64,000 nt of DNA, taken from the NCBI RefSeq assembly GCF_018860635.1, contig NZ_JAHKPT010000007.1, positions 1 to 64,000 on the forward strand, given 5' to 3'. The notes beneath the pieces are model-generated. The model saw only the letters and a list, made by a program, of their open reading frames with translations, did no database searches and was not told the origin of the DNA. How positions within the stretch are numbered: the stretch's first letter is position 1; each line of letters begins with the position of its first letter. Made by a program: the position numbers and the translations under genes. Positions 28,018 through 37,900 of this stretch are shown here, one piece after another. The stretch is from Aliiglaciecola lipolytica (GTDB taxonomy: Bacteria; Pseudomonadota; Gammaproteobacteria; Enterobacterales; Alteromonadaceae).

Positions 28018-30243
28018 CTATTGGATGTCAAAGCGATCGGCAGTCATCACCTTTGACCAAGCCTTAACAAAATCGTCTACAAATTGCTGTTTAGCATCAT
28101 CAGAAGCATAGGCTTCAGACACGGCACGTAACTCTGAATTAGAACCAAACACCAGATCAACAGGTGTTGCCGTCCACTTTAGTTCACCTGACGCCCAATC
28201 TCTGCCTTCATACAATCCCGCTTGGTCTTTAGACTTCGCCCACTTGGTAGACATATCTAATAGATTCACGAAAAAGTCATTATTCAGGCTATCAGTATTG
28301 TCAGTAAGCACACCGTGTTTACTTAGGTCGGCATTGGCACCTAAGGTTCGCATGCCCCCCACCAACACTGTCATTTCAGGCACCGTTAGATTTAATGTAT
28401 TGGCTCTATCTACTAACATCACTGCCGGTGAATAAGCTGCACCTTTTGCGTAATAGTTTCTAAAGCCGTCTGCAGTTGACTCAAGAACCGCAAAGGATTC
28501 TACGTCTGTTTGAGCTTGAGTCGCATCGACTCTACCTGCGTAAAATGGCACTTCGACTTTAAAACCTGCATTTTCGGCCGCTTTTTCAATTGCCGCCCCA
28601 CCACCTAAAACAATGACATCAGCCAAGGATACTTTCTTACCTCGTTTCAATTTTTTATTGAACTCTGTTTGGACTGACTCTAAAGTGGCTAAAACCCGTG
28701 CCAATTCCTGTGGATTATTAACATCCCAGTCTTTTTGCGGTGCAAGTCGAACACGTGAACCGTTTGCCCCACCGCGCATATCAGTTGCTCGATAACTCGC
28801 AGCGGAGGCCCAAGCAGTTCTCACTAAATCAGCAATGGATAAATCAGTATCGAGTATTGCCGCTTTGAGTTTTCTAACATCCCTATCACTAATTACTTTG
28901 TAATCCATTTCTGGCAATGGATCTTGCCAAATTAAATCGACTTTGGGCGCATCTTCACCAACATATCGTGACCTCGGTCCCATATCACGGTGGGTCAATT
29001 TGAACCAAGCTTTAGAAAATGCCAATTCAAATTCTTTAGGATCTTCATGAAAACGCTTCGCAATTTTCCGATAAATAGGGTCAAATTTTAACGACAAGTC
29101 GGTGGTAAACATGATGGGTGCATGACGTTTAGAAGCATCATGAGCATCCGGCACTAAGTTTGCGCCAGCATTATCTTTAGGGATCCACTGAGTCGCACCT
29201 GCGGGACTTTTGGTTTTTACCCACTCGAAAGCAAATAAATTATCTAAATATTGACTTGTCCAAGCTGTTGGATTGACCGACCATGCCCCTTCCAAACCGC
29301 TGGTGATAGTGTCTTCAGAATGGCCTTTGCCACATTTGTTTTTCCAACCAAAGCCTTGTTCTTCGACGCCCGCAGCAGCCGGCTCTGCATCCAAACATTC
29401 TTCTGGTTTGTGCGCTCCATGGGCTTTACCAAATGTATGTCCACCAGCAATAAGCGCCACTGTCTCCTCGTCATTCATTGCCATGCGACCAAAGGTTTCT
29501 CTGATATCTTTTGCTGCAAGTAAGGGATCAGGATTACCATTAGGTCCTTCTGGATTGACATAAATAAGTCCCATCTGTACTGCTGCAAGGGGCTTTTGAA
29601 GCTCTCTATCACCACTATAACGCTCGTCTGCTAACCAGCTTTTTTCTGGTCCCCAGAACACCATATCAGGCTCCCAATCATCTTCGCGACCGCCCGCAAA
29701 ACCGTAAATTGTGAAACCCATTGATTCCATCGCAACATTGCCGGTTAATACCATAAGATCAGCCCAAGAAATTTTACGTCCGTATTTTTGTTTAATTGGC
29801 CATAATAAGCGCCTCGCTTTGTCTAAACTTACATTGTCCGGCCAACTATTCAGCGGTTCGAATCGTTGTTGTCCACCTGCGCCGCCCCCTCTGCCATCAG
29901 ACAATCGATAGGTCCCAGTGCTATGCCAAGCCATGCGCACGAAAAAAGGCCCATAATGTCCATAGTCTGCTGGCCACCAAGGTTGGGAGTCTGTTAAAAC
30001 AGCTTTAATGTCTTTTCTTACAGCATCAAGATCTAATGTTTCGAATGCTTCTGCATAATTAAAATCATTCCCATAAGGGTTTGATCGCGGATCTTGTTGG
30101 CGTAATGGTTGCAAATTGAGTTTATCGGGCCACCAAAAATGCATATTTTTTTGAGTTTCAGCGGCAGTTACTGAATGAATTGCCACCGCCGGTAAAAAGG
30201 CAAGTGAAATAGCAGCAAAAAGAGGAACAGTACGTTTAAACAT
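28018..30243 (-). CDS. katG: Catalase-peroxidase with signal peptide (periplasmic KatG)
   Basis: This haem enzyme disproportionates hydrogen peroxide. It has 741 residues. The start [20 protein letters not shown] is a signal peptide with probable cleavage near VTAAE (about residues 26-29), unlike cytosolic KatG; exported forms such as KatP are known. The distal active site reads [12 protein letters not shown] (Arg-Trp-His). The Trp-Tyr-Met cross-link partners can be placed (Trp in AWHS; Tyr in [17 protein letters not shown]; Met further on). The proximal His is in [14 protein letters not shown]. The second, non-haem domain (about 430-741) is complete. A 10-bp-stem terminator follows, and a perfect palindrome lies 84 bp upstream. 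It is monocistronic. Confidence 0.95.
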   Translation of the reverse strand: MFKRTVPLFAAISLAFLPAVAIHSVTAAETQKNMHFWWPDKLNLQPLRQQDPRSNPYGNDFNYAEAFETLDLDAVRKDIKAVLTDSQPWWPADYGHYGPFFVRMAWHSTGTYRLSDGRGGGAGGQQRFEPLNSWPDNVSLDKARRLLWPIKQKYGRKISWADLMVLTGNVAMESMGFTIYGFAGGREDDWEPDMVFWGPEKSWLADERYSGDRELQKPLAAVQMGLIYVNPEGPNGNPDPLLAAKDIRETFGRMAMNDEETVALIAGGHTFGKAHGAHKPEECLDAEPAAAGVEEQGFGWKNKCGKGHSEDTITSGLEGAWSVNPTAWTSQYLDNLFAFEWVKTKSPAGATQWIPKDNAGANLVPDAHDASKRHAPIMFTTDLSLKFDPIYRKIAKRFHEDPKEFELAFSKAWFKLTHRDMGPRSRYVGEDAPKVDLIWQDPLPEMDYKVISDRDVRKLKAAILDTDLSIADLVRTAWASAASYRATDMRGGANGSRVRLAPQKDWDVNNPQELARVLATLESVQTEFNKKLKRGKKVSLADVIVLGGGAAIEKAAENAGFKVEVPFYAGRVDATQAQTDVESFAVLESTADGFRNYYAKGAAYSPAVMLVDRANTLNLTVPEMTVLVGGMRTLGANADLSKHGVLTDNTDSLNNDFFVNLLDMSTKWAKSKDQAGLYEGRDWASGELKWTATPVDLVFGSNSELRAVSEAYASDDAKQQFVDDFVKAWSKVMTADRFDIQ

Positions 30244-30680
30244 TGTTAAGTCCTGTAATAGGTTTGTATGAGTTCACACAAACTATAGACCTAAAATGAA
30301 AACATCAGCTGCGTTTAGCTATTGGAAAATTAGATTACCCTAATCTAATTTAACAATTAATTAACGCAGGCATTAAATCGCAACATAATCAAACAATTAG
30401 ATATCAACACATTGAAATTATTTAAATCAACGACAGACTTGCAGTAGGCTACTTTTATCAATTAGATTAGCAGTATCTTGAGGATAAAAGGATTTATCCA
30501 TTTCACACTATGAAACGAAGAAATAAGGGCGTTTTTACTCGGCTAAAATTTCATAGGTATCTAGCATGGGTAATTGCAATACATCAGCTTTTGCCTTTAC
30601 AAACAAACTTGGATGCATGGCTGAATATTCAGCTTAAAATCTATTTTCTTTTAGTCGAGTAGAAACCGATTAATTAGACC
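30244..30680. other. 437-bp AT-rich intergenic region between katG and glnB
   Basis: It holds the katG promoter side, with the 25-bp palindrome at 30327-30351 and a partial copy of one arm (CAATTAGATTA) at 30458-30468. The half next to glnB contains no gene I recognise. Confidence 0.5.
30327..30351. promoter_or_regulatory. Perfect 11+3+11 palindrome upstream of katG
   Basis: The arms AAATTAGATTA and TAATCTAATTT surround CCC. Such a perfect inverted repeat 84-108 bp upstream of the start codon is probably a regulator site. It does not match the OxyR ATAG-N7-CTAT spacing, so the regulator is unknown. Confidence 0.6.
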
Positions 30681-31019
<339 letters not shown>

Positions 31020-31081
31020 TCAATTTCCCAAATTGTTAAACAAAGGCTCACGTTTAAAAATGGTATACGATTTCCATCAGT

Positions 31082-31471
31082 TTATACATCTAGTTTTTTC
31101 AATACACCGCATTCACCAATAGAATGTCCCGCCGAACAAGAGGAGGCAATTTCAGTTAATACGACTTTTAAATTTGTTAATTCGTCAATGCGTACTGAAA
31201 CTTCATTGATGTGGTGGTTAACCATTTGATTGACTGATTCACAGCTTCTGTCTGGCTCTTCCCGTAAAGCAATTAATTGCTGGATTTCATTTATAGAGAT
31301 ACCTAACGAACGACATTGACGAATAAATGTTAACTGTTTTAGTGCAGAGGTATCATAGTCGCGATAGTTACTGGCACTGCGCAACGGTTGCTTCAGTAAA
31401 CCTTGTTTTTCGTAAAAGCGAATTGTCTGAACAGAACAACCAGACTTGGTAGCGAGCATACCTATTTTCAT
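31082..31471 (-). CDS. MerR-family metal-responsive regulator (CadR/ZntR/PbrR type)
   Basis: Start ATG 31471 gives MKIGMLATKSGCSVQTIRFY, the normal MerR N-terminus, and 129 residues; an upstream in-frame extension would run through the operator. The winged helix-turn-helix occupies about residues 1-70, the dimerisation helix about 80-112. The C-terminal metal loop reads SSCSAGHSIGECGVLKKL with two Cys and a His, plus Cys in EPDRSCESVNQM, as in Cd/Pb/Zn sensors. It is divergent from DUF3703 and CDF transporter genes. It is expected to bind the dyad in the 19-bp spacer at 31488-31518 and twist that promoter open when metal is bound. Confidence 0.9.
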   Translation of the reverse strand: MKIGMLATKSGCSVQTIRFYEKQGLLKQPLRSASNYRDYDTSALKQLTFIRQCRSLGISINEIQQLIALREEPDRSCESVNQMVNHHINEVSVRIDELTNLKVVLTEIASSCSAGHSIGECGVLKKLDV

Positions 31472-31487
31472 TTTTAGCATCGAAACC

Positions 31488-31518
31488 TTGACTCTATAGT
31501 AGATATAGACTTTACACT
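31488..31518 (+). promoter_or_regulatory. MerR-type promoter with 19-bp spacer and operator dyad
   Basis: TTGACT (31488-31493) and TACACT (31513-31518) are separated by 19 bp. The spacer contains the dyad CTATA-GTAGA-TATAG (31494-31508). This over-long spacing with a central dyad is diagnostic of MerR-activated promoters. It points to the DUF3703/CDF genes. Confidence 0.9.
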
Positions 31519-31554
31519 GCAATCCTTCAGTCATCAATATGGAAATAAATTGTT

Positions 31555-31923
31555 ATGGGATACACTGATCACGCAAAACCATTTGTTCTTGAAAAAATTG
31601 CGCTAGCTGAACAGGCGAGAAAAAACGGAAATGAACAAAAAGCATTTGGCTTTTTGGAAGACGCGCACGTCATTGGACAAAAATCCACGTACTTACATTG
31701 TCTAGTTCATTACTTAATGCTAAAACAAGGTTTTAGTAAGCTAAATTTAATGGAAATCGTTGGCCAAGCATTCCGATTAATCGGCGCTTTTACAAAAACA
31801 CGTATTGGCTTATTACCGACGGGCAATACTGGTGGTGTGAATGTCAGTCCATTCAAAGCTATGCCGATATCCGCTGACAATCAAAAAATAATAAAAGCAA
31901 TTGAACGACAAATACAACATTAG
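31555..31923 (+). CDS. DUF3703 family protein
   Basis: This 122-residue soluble protein resembles the DUF3703 family, usually found beside CDF-type metal efflux genes and MerR regulators. The pattern AFGFLEDAHVIGQKSTYLHC and LLPTGNTGGVNVSPFKAMPI is typical. Its function is unknown; the helical first part with conserved His residues (DAHVIGQ, LHCLVHYLM) might bind metal (inference). It lies 36 bp downstream of the MerR-type promoter and 17 bp upstream of the transporter, so all belong to one operon. Confidence 0.8.
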   Translation: MGYTDHAKPFVLEKIALAEQARKNGNEQKAFGFLEDAHVIGQKSTYLHCLVHYLMLKQGFSKLNLMEIVGQAFRLIGAFTKTRIGLLPTGNTGGVNVSPFKAMPISADNQKIIKAIERQIQH

Positions 31924-31940
31924 GAAACAGAGAATTCCCC

Positions 31941-32885
31941 ATGGGTAAGAGCGAGCAGCACGTAAACAGTCATCAGCATGCACATAGCCATCATCACGGG
32001 CATTCTCATATGCATGCTCACCAACATACGGCATCCAATCGTATTGGCTGGGCATTCTTTTTAAATGTCACTTTTACCATTATAGAGTTTATTGGTGGAT
32101 GGTTAACCAATAGCACCGCGATCATGGCAGACGCGGTCCATGATCTAGGTGACAGTTTAGCGATTGGCACAGCCTGGTGGTTGAATAAATTAGGTGAGAA
32201 AGATGCAAATCAGGTTTTCACCTATGGCTTCAAACGCTTTTCGTTATTAGGTGCATTGATCAATAGTTTGATACTGATTGTCGGTTCAGTGTGGATAATG
32301 TTTGAAGCAATTCCAAGACTGAGTAACCCCGAAATGCCGCAGGCAGAAGGTATGTTTGCTTTAGCCATTTTCGGTATTTTAGTGAATGGTTATGCTGCTT
32401 ATAAATTAAGTGACGGCGAGACTTTAAACGAACGCGTGTTGAACTGGCATTTAATCGAAGACGTTTTAGGCTGGGTAGCCGTGCTAATTGTGTCTGTGGT
32501 GTTGATGTTTAAACCTTGGCCAATTTTAGATCCCATTTTATCCATTGCATTTACGCTATTTATTCTCATCAATGTATTAAAAAATTTAAAAATCACCTTA
32601 GTACTTTTTCTGCAGGCAACACCAGACAATACAACCAGGGATGCTGTGAAAAGTATTCTATTATCTCCCAGTAGTGTTGATGATGTTCACCACCTGCACA
32701 TTTGGTCCTTAGATGGCGAGCAACATGTCATGACAGCACATTTAGTGTTAAATGAACAAATTGGCATTCAATTAATGAAAGATTTAAAAGCCGATCTTAA
32801 TGCTCAATTAGCCCCCTTTAACCTCGCGCACACCACAATAGAGTTTGAGTTTTCAGATGAAAGCTGTCGTGATAGTAAAACCTAA
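31941..32885 (+). CDS. Cation diffusion facilitator (Zn/Cd/Co efflux, CzcD-like)
   Basis: This inner-membrane proton-antiport metal exporter has 314 residues. The N-terminus is His-rich (HSHHHGHSHMHAHQH, residues about 12-28), a cytosolic metal-collecting stretch. Six membrane segments span about residues 35-230. The transport site in helix 2 reads MADAVHDLGDSLAIG (HxxxD pattern). The C-terminal cytosolic domain contains VDDVHHLHIWSLDGEQHVMT. It is cotranscribed with the DUF3703 gene under the MerR-type promoter. Zn or Cd is the most likely substrate. The eCIS effector gene is convergent 54 bp downstream, and no terminator is obvious between them. Confidence 0.93.
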   Translation: MGKSEQHVNSHQHAHSHHHGHSHMHAHQHTASNRIGWAFFLNVTFTIIEFIGGWLTNSTAIMADAVHDLGDSLAIGTAWWLNKLGEKDANQVFTYGFKRFSLLGALINSLILIVGSVWIMFEAIPRLSNPEMPQAEGMFALAIFGILVNGYAAYKLSDGETLNERVLNWHLIEDVLGWVAVLIVSVVLMFKPWPILDPILSIAFTLFILINVLKNLKITLVLFLQATPDNTTRDAVKSILLSPSSVDDVHHLHIWSLDGEQHVMTAHLVLNEQIGIQLMKDLKADLNAQLAPFNLAHTTIEFEFSDESCRDSKT

Positions 32886-32939
32886 CATAGAACCATTTAT
32901 CAACAACAGTTGCCGAAATTCCATTAGTCTATTTACCTT

Positions 32940-34925
32940 CTAGGGAACAATTTCGTTATCACCAATACCAGAGGTAGAATAAATTCCTTTTGATGGAATG
33001 CCTCCTTTGGTATTTGCATAAAATACTTCTTGACGTTTTTCTATTGCATCGAGGATATTTTCTACGGTTTTCCCCTCTAAAATACCGGAAAGCATATCGA
33101 TAATCTCGTGGGGATTAACCTTAGCAGCGTCCGTGGTAAAATAGGTGGGTACTCGAGAACCAATCACATCTGTATTTTCAGTATTTCCGATTTCGCTGCG
33201 GACTTCATCCAAATAAGCCATTGATGTACACGCCTGGAAAAACAATACACGATATTTATCAGGGTCAAACTGATCACTTGCTACCATCTCTTTTAAATCA
33301 TGTTCAGTATCCATTTCAACACCATGTTTTTTGGCTTCTTGATAGCGAGTGCCTCTTCCTGCAGCAGCCATAGCCGCATCAATTCCGATTCTAAAATTTT
33401 CTAAAGGAGATGCTTTTTCATCAAAATCTGGACCGCTCCCGTATCGAGCATGACCGTTATAAAGGGTAATTTCCGATGATGAAAGTCCAGCTCCAAACGC
33501 ACTAGCGGCTCCTACTCCAGGTTCAATTAGGTGTACCCAGACACGAATATCTCTTGTTTCAAAACTGCCATCACTTTTAGGGAAGCGAATAGGCGTGCGT
33601 AGTGCCCAAAACTCATCTGAATTTATTCCTAACAAAGCCAGAGCAAATCCACGAGCTGTCAGCCAGTCACGAAATATACGAGCAGAGGCTGTACCACTAT
33701 CTTCGCCGCTATCCTTGCGTTTATTATCAATATCGACAAATGAGGTATTAACACCTGCATGACCAAAGGCAACCGTCACGTCTAAGCGGTTGTCGGCTAA
33801 CAATCTGCTGTAATCAAACACATGCTCATGACGCTGATCAACAGCTGGCGCGACCTGATCTAAAAGAATAATTGCATCCTTATCGCACTTATCCAAATCA
33901 TCACTTAAATATCTCGAACGGAATTGGCTGATAGCTAAACGAGTTTCATCTCCATAGCTACCATCTACGCGATGTAAAGGTAGATCGAATCCCATATCAT
34001 CCAACGCTCTTTGCACCTTAGATACTGCACCATGAATACCGTTTTGTTGGCTACTTAATGCCTCAATCTGACCATTAGCAATTTTTGTGAGTTGCGGGTC
34101 ATTTGCAAAGCGCGGGTTATTCAATACAACTAGCGGCGAGTTTTGTTCACTTGGTTTACGTTGTACAGAATGGCTATATCCACTGCTCCCCCCTTTACTT
34201 TGTTGAACCACATGAGTCAATTCATGGGCTAACAAATGCATACTATTAGGTTGATTGGCTTGGTAAGCCCCTTGATTAAAAACAATATGATTGGCATAGG
34301 TAAACGCTTTAGCTTTTATACCTTTGGCCGCTTGATTGGCCTCACTATTAGTATGTATCCTCACTCCATCAAACGAGCGATTAAAGCGGCTAGAGAAAAA
34401 TCGGTTCTCTGCTGTAGACAACGGATTACCTCTGCCATTCAAGCCATTAACATAGAAACTTAAGTGACTGGGTTGCGGGTTACCATTATGAGCCGTGTTT
34501 GAATTTAAAGTTGAATTTTCAGTCTTGGCAGAGGCTCGCGGAGATTGAAACCTTGAAATATAACTAACCTTACCACGATTGCCGCTCATCACTTGATTGG
34601 CAATCGCATCTGCCTCTTGTTCATAGGCATCATTGGCCGGCCCCACGGTTAACTTTGTTTGTAGTGTTAATGTCTCTTCTTGCTGTTGTTCACAGTGTTC
34701 GCATTTTCGCTGTATCGGGCTGCTTGGCAAGGGAGAACTGACCAACCTTCCCCATAAGGGATTCATTGGCGTTATCCCTGCGCGTTCAGTAGCGTCTTGT
34801 TTCGCTGATGTATGCTCAGCCGAATTGGCAGCATGAAAAGCCTCAGCAGGCTTTTTTGCTGCTCGTCTTGCGGATATTTCACACTGATTAGCAACACTTG
34901 ACTGAGCTTTCAGCATAGCTTTCAC
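32940..34925 (-). CDS. eCIS-associated DUF4157 protein with peptidoglycan-binding-like and caspase-like domains (probable cargo)
   Basis: This 661-residue protein is the last gene of the contractile injection cluster. Visible parts: a CxxC segment RKCEHCEQQQEE (about residues 73-84); the DUF4157 (eCIS core) zincin-like domain (about 90-245) with HELTHVVQQ (His234, Glu235, His238); a PGBD-type helical repeat (about 296-356; VSKVQRALDDMGFDLP, DGSYGDETRLAISQFRSRY); and a C-terminal domain (about 365-640) of no assigned family. The latter has strand-His ITLYNGHARYG (His492) and strand-QAC YRVLFFQACTS (Cys566). This is the catalytic dyad signature of clan CD cysteine peptidases (caspases, gingipains, legumain). 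DUF4157 proteins are known as markers and cargo-leader domains of eCIS. I infer a proteolytic effector loaded into the tube. It has no signal peptide and starts 10 bp after the 1420-residue gene. Confidence 0.85.
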   Translation of the reverse strand: MKAMLKAQSSVANQCEISARRAAKKPAEAFHAANSAEHTSAKQDATERAGITPMNPLWGRLVSSPLPSSPIQRKCEHCEQQQEETLTLQTKLTVGPANDAYEQEADAIANQVMSGNRGKVSYISRFQSPRASAKTENSTLNSNTAHNGNPQPSHLSFYVNGLNGRGNPLSTAENRFFSSRFNRSFDGVRIHTNSEANQAAKGIKAKAFTYANHIVFNQGAYQANQPNSMHLLAHELTHVVQQSKGGSSGYSHSVQRKPSEQNSPLVVLNNPRFANDPQLTKIANGQIEALSSQQNGIHGAVSKVQRALDDMGFDLPLHRVDGSYGDETRLAISQFRSRYLSDDLDKCDKDAIILLDQVAPAVDQRHEHVFDYSRLLADNRLDVTVAFGHAGVNTSFVDIDNKRKDSGEDSGTASARIFRDWLTARGFALALLGINSDEFWALRTPIRFPKSDGSFETRDIRVWVHLIEPGVGAASAFGAGLSSSEITLYNGHARYGSGPDFDEKASPLENFRIGIDAAMAAAGRGTRYQEAKKHGVEMDTEHDLKEMVASDQFDPDKYRVLFFQACTSMAYLDEVRSEIGNTENTDVIGSRVPTYFTTDAAKVNPHEIIDMLSGILEGKTVENILDAIEKRQEVFYANTKGGIPSKGIYSTSGIGDNEIVP

Positions 34926-34935
34926 CTAATTTTGA

Positions 34936-37900
34936 CTAATTAAGATTTAACAACAATTTTTTATCCATGTTCTTTTCCGCTAACGTTGGCGTGCGGGCTT
35001 TAATTGTCGCCATTCGTGTTGCTAGCCCTGCTTCTTGCAATACTTTTTTTAACGCCCTAGCTTGCTTATCTGCGGTTTTTACCGATGCCGCTGAATCATC
35101 TTTACTGACTAATTCGATGGTTTTTATTTGGGTTGAGCTTTCAGTTAAATTTTTTATTTCCTTCTCTAATGCTGCATCGCGAATTACCTCGTTATTATCG
35201 TCAAACCTAACCACGCGGGCTAAATCTCCCGGTACCACACCAATGATTAGACTCGGCGTTATTATAACGAAGGTGATCACCGGACAATTGCTCGGAAATG
35301 AAGTGCGTTGACTCGCCATTATAGAATGATTTGGCGAGTCACTTAGGTTAAGCAACTCAGCTATAACTTCATTCTGACGTTTAGTTTGATCCACATTCGG
35401 TTTATATTCGAAATTGCCGTGGGCAACAGCAATAGGTTTAATGCTGGAATAAAATGAAATTGCACTACCATTATTTAGAAGTTCCCGTAAGGCAATATTT
35501 GTGCTCAAGTGTGACTGCCAATTGTTCATAAACAATTGACGAGAACTCGCTTCAGGCTGATTAGTGTCCCAGTAAAATTGCATTGAATTAAGCTCATAAT
35601 AAGCGGCTTGGTTACTTCCAACCCCAGTATCAAAATCAATTAGAATTTGATCTAATGCAGTTCTTTGCGCTTCATCGACTTGTTGGCCGGGAATGATTTC
35701 AATATCAAAGTCCGAGGATGTGACTAGATACACTTGATGGCACTGCGTAGCACTTAACAGTACAGAGGCTTTTTGACACTCACCAAACATGCCTCTAGGT
35801 ATGGTTAACGTGTCCATATTTTCATCAGGCTCATCCGTCGCTATTCCCAACGTGTTAACAATAGTGTTGGTTTGCTCACGGGTAATTTGCGCGTTATCCT
35901 TATCTTCTGAGGGGTGAATGGCACCAGCATGAGTAATGATATAATTCCCAGCTTCCAGCCAAATATCTTTTAAGTTAGCAACTTGATGCTCTGAAATGAA
36001 ATCACCTGTGCCCTTTTTAAACAGTGGCTGCACATTTAATTTTTTATCATTGTTACTATCAAATACACTGTCTAAGGTGATATTTGAACCCGGCACATAT
36101 TTCGATACAAATTGGTTAATCCTAATCAGTACTTCTTCAGGATTAGACGTCAGAACGTGGTATACAGTATGACAATCAGTTGCTATTTGTTGCTGCTGTT
36201 GCTGAACAAAATACACTATAGCGCCATCTCTTTCGCCGGCATTTAGAGACGACGGTAGTGTTTGTTTCACCACGACTGGAATTCCTGTGGCAAAATTGCT
36301 CACATCATCAAGTACCGCGTTAGTACTATTGACTCGAGAAGTAGCAATCGCATCCCCTTCACTCACCACGTCACCAGCACTTGCAATAGCGGCTATTAAC
36401 ACTTGCGCCTGACTGGTTACTGCACTTTTCCATGCTTCTTGTAAGGCTTTATGAGCAGTATTTATCACCGCTGAACTGGCTGAGAACTGCACATCAACGA
36501 CAGGTTTTGCATTGGCGATTGTCCTTTCGAACGTCCGTTCCATTGACGCTAGTAGCTTTTCTGTATCCGCATCGGCGGCAACTTCCACAAGATAGATCTG
36601 GTATAGTCGCGTTTCCTGAAACACCTCTGGAATAGATCCTCCTTCACATGCTTTAGTCCGTCTTCGATGGAATAAAACCCACGGATATTGTCCCTTAACC
36701 ACAAGTTCGTTGGGTACTTTTTCCGGTGGCGGGAATAAGAGATGACTGGCAGTTTCGACAAATCCTTGATTATTCAGAGCGCCTGCGATTTGGTTTAATG
36801 CAAGCAATGACTTGTTGTAAAAAAGATTACCTGGGATTAACACCCTTTCATCAGGTACAAATTTACCTGACAAAAAGTTACCTTGTGTCGGCGTTCCATT
36901 TACAACCGTGCTGATTTGACCGACTACTTCACATTCACCTGCAGCATTCCATATTTGCGAATAGGTCATATCAACTAAATCAGAGTTACCAAAAAGTGAG
37001 GGGCTAGGTATGTTAATCACAATATTTGAACCGAACTCAGTGGTTTCTCGACTTAATATAATATCGTCATTGAGGTTAGCGCCCGTCACTTGATTTATAG
37101 GTGTTCCGTCAAGTGTTGTGGTGTATTGCAATGTGCTGTTGCCCACAAACCGGCCATTTAATTTTTTGGTTTCATTGCGCTGGGAAATAGTTTCGATAAT
37201 CACCTGCCCAGTGATGTTCAGCTCAATAATGATATCCAGAGCAACATCGCGATCGTTGCCTGTGTAGCGCAAGCTCATCTCCATTATAAAGCGCGCAGAC
37301 ACTTGCGCCCTAGCACCTGAGTTTAGGGAAAATACATCTTTATCAGATTGCATCTGTCCCCATAAATTCATATCTGCATTTACTTTTTGACCTTCAAATG
37401 TGGTCGAAGCAGAATTTTCGGTTGCCAAATAAAAAGCTAATTTGTTGTCACTATTTTCGGCTCTAGCAGCACCGGTCATGTCTTTACCAAAATCAAATTG
37501 CTGAGCAGATAAGATAGTGTCGCTGGCATTAAGGTTAGACCTCTTTGAAGCAGAATGTAAAACCATTTCATCACGGATACTATTTTTGTCCAAAGTGCCT
37601 TTAAAGGCATCCGCAACTAAGTGCAACATCATGCCAAGACCAGCATCGGATGAGTCAATGTGCGCTTGAAATCCAGGTTGAATTTGCGCTTGTTCTAAGA
37701 GGTTAATCTGCCCCTCAGGAACCAATATATCGACCTCTTGAATATTTGCAGCATTATCCAGACCAGAGAGCAGACATATGCGCTGCATATGTTGTGCTTC
37801 CTCTAAAGCATGATGAACAAAGTCTTCGCGAACTGCGCAAAAGCGCAAATCTACGCCCTTGCCCATTAATTGATAAACTTGCTGATTAATCGATAAGTCA

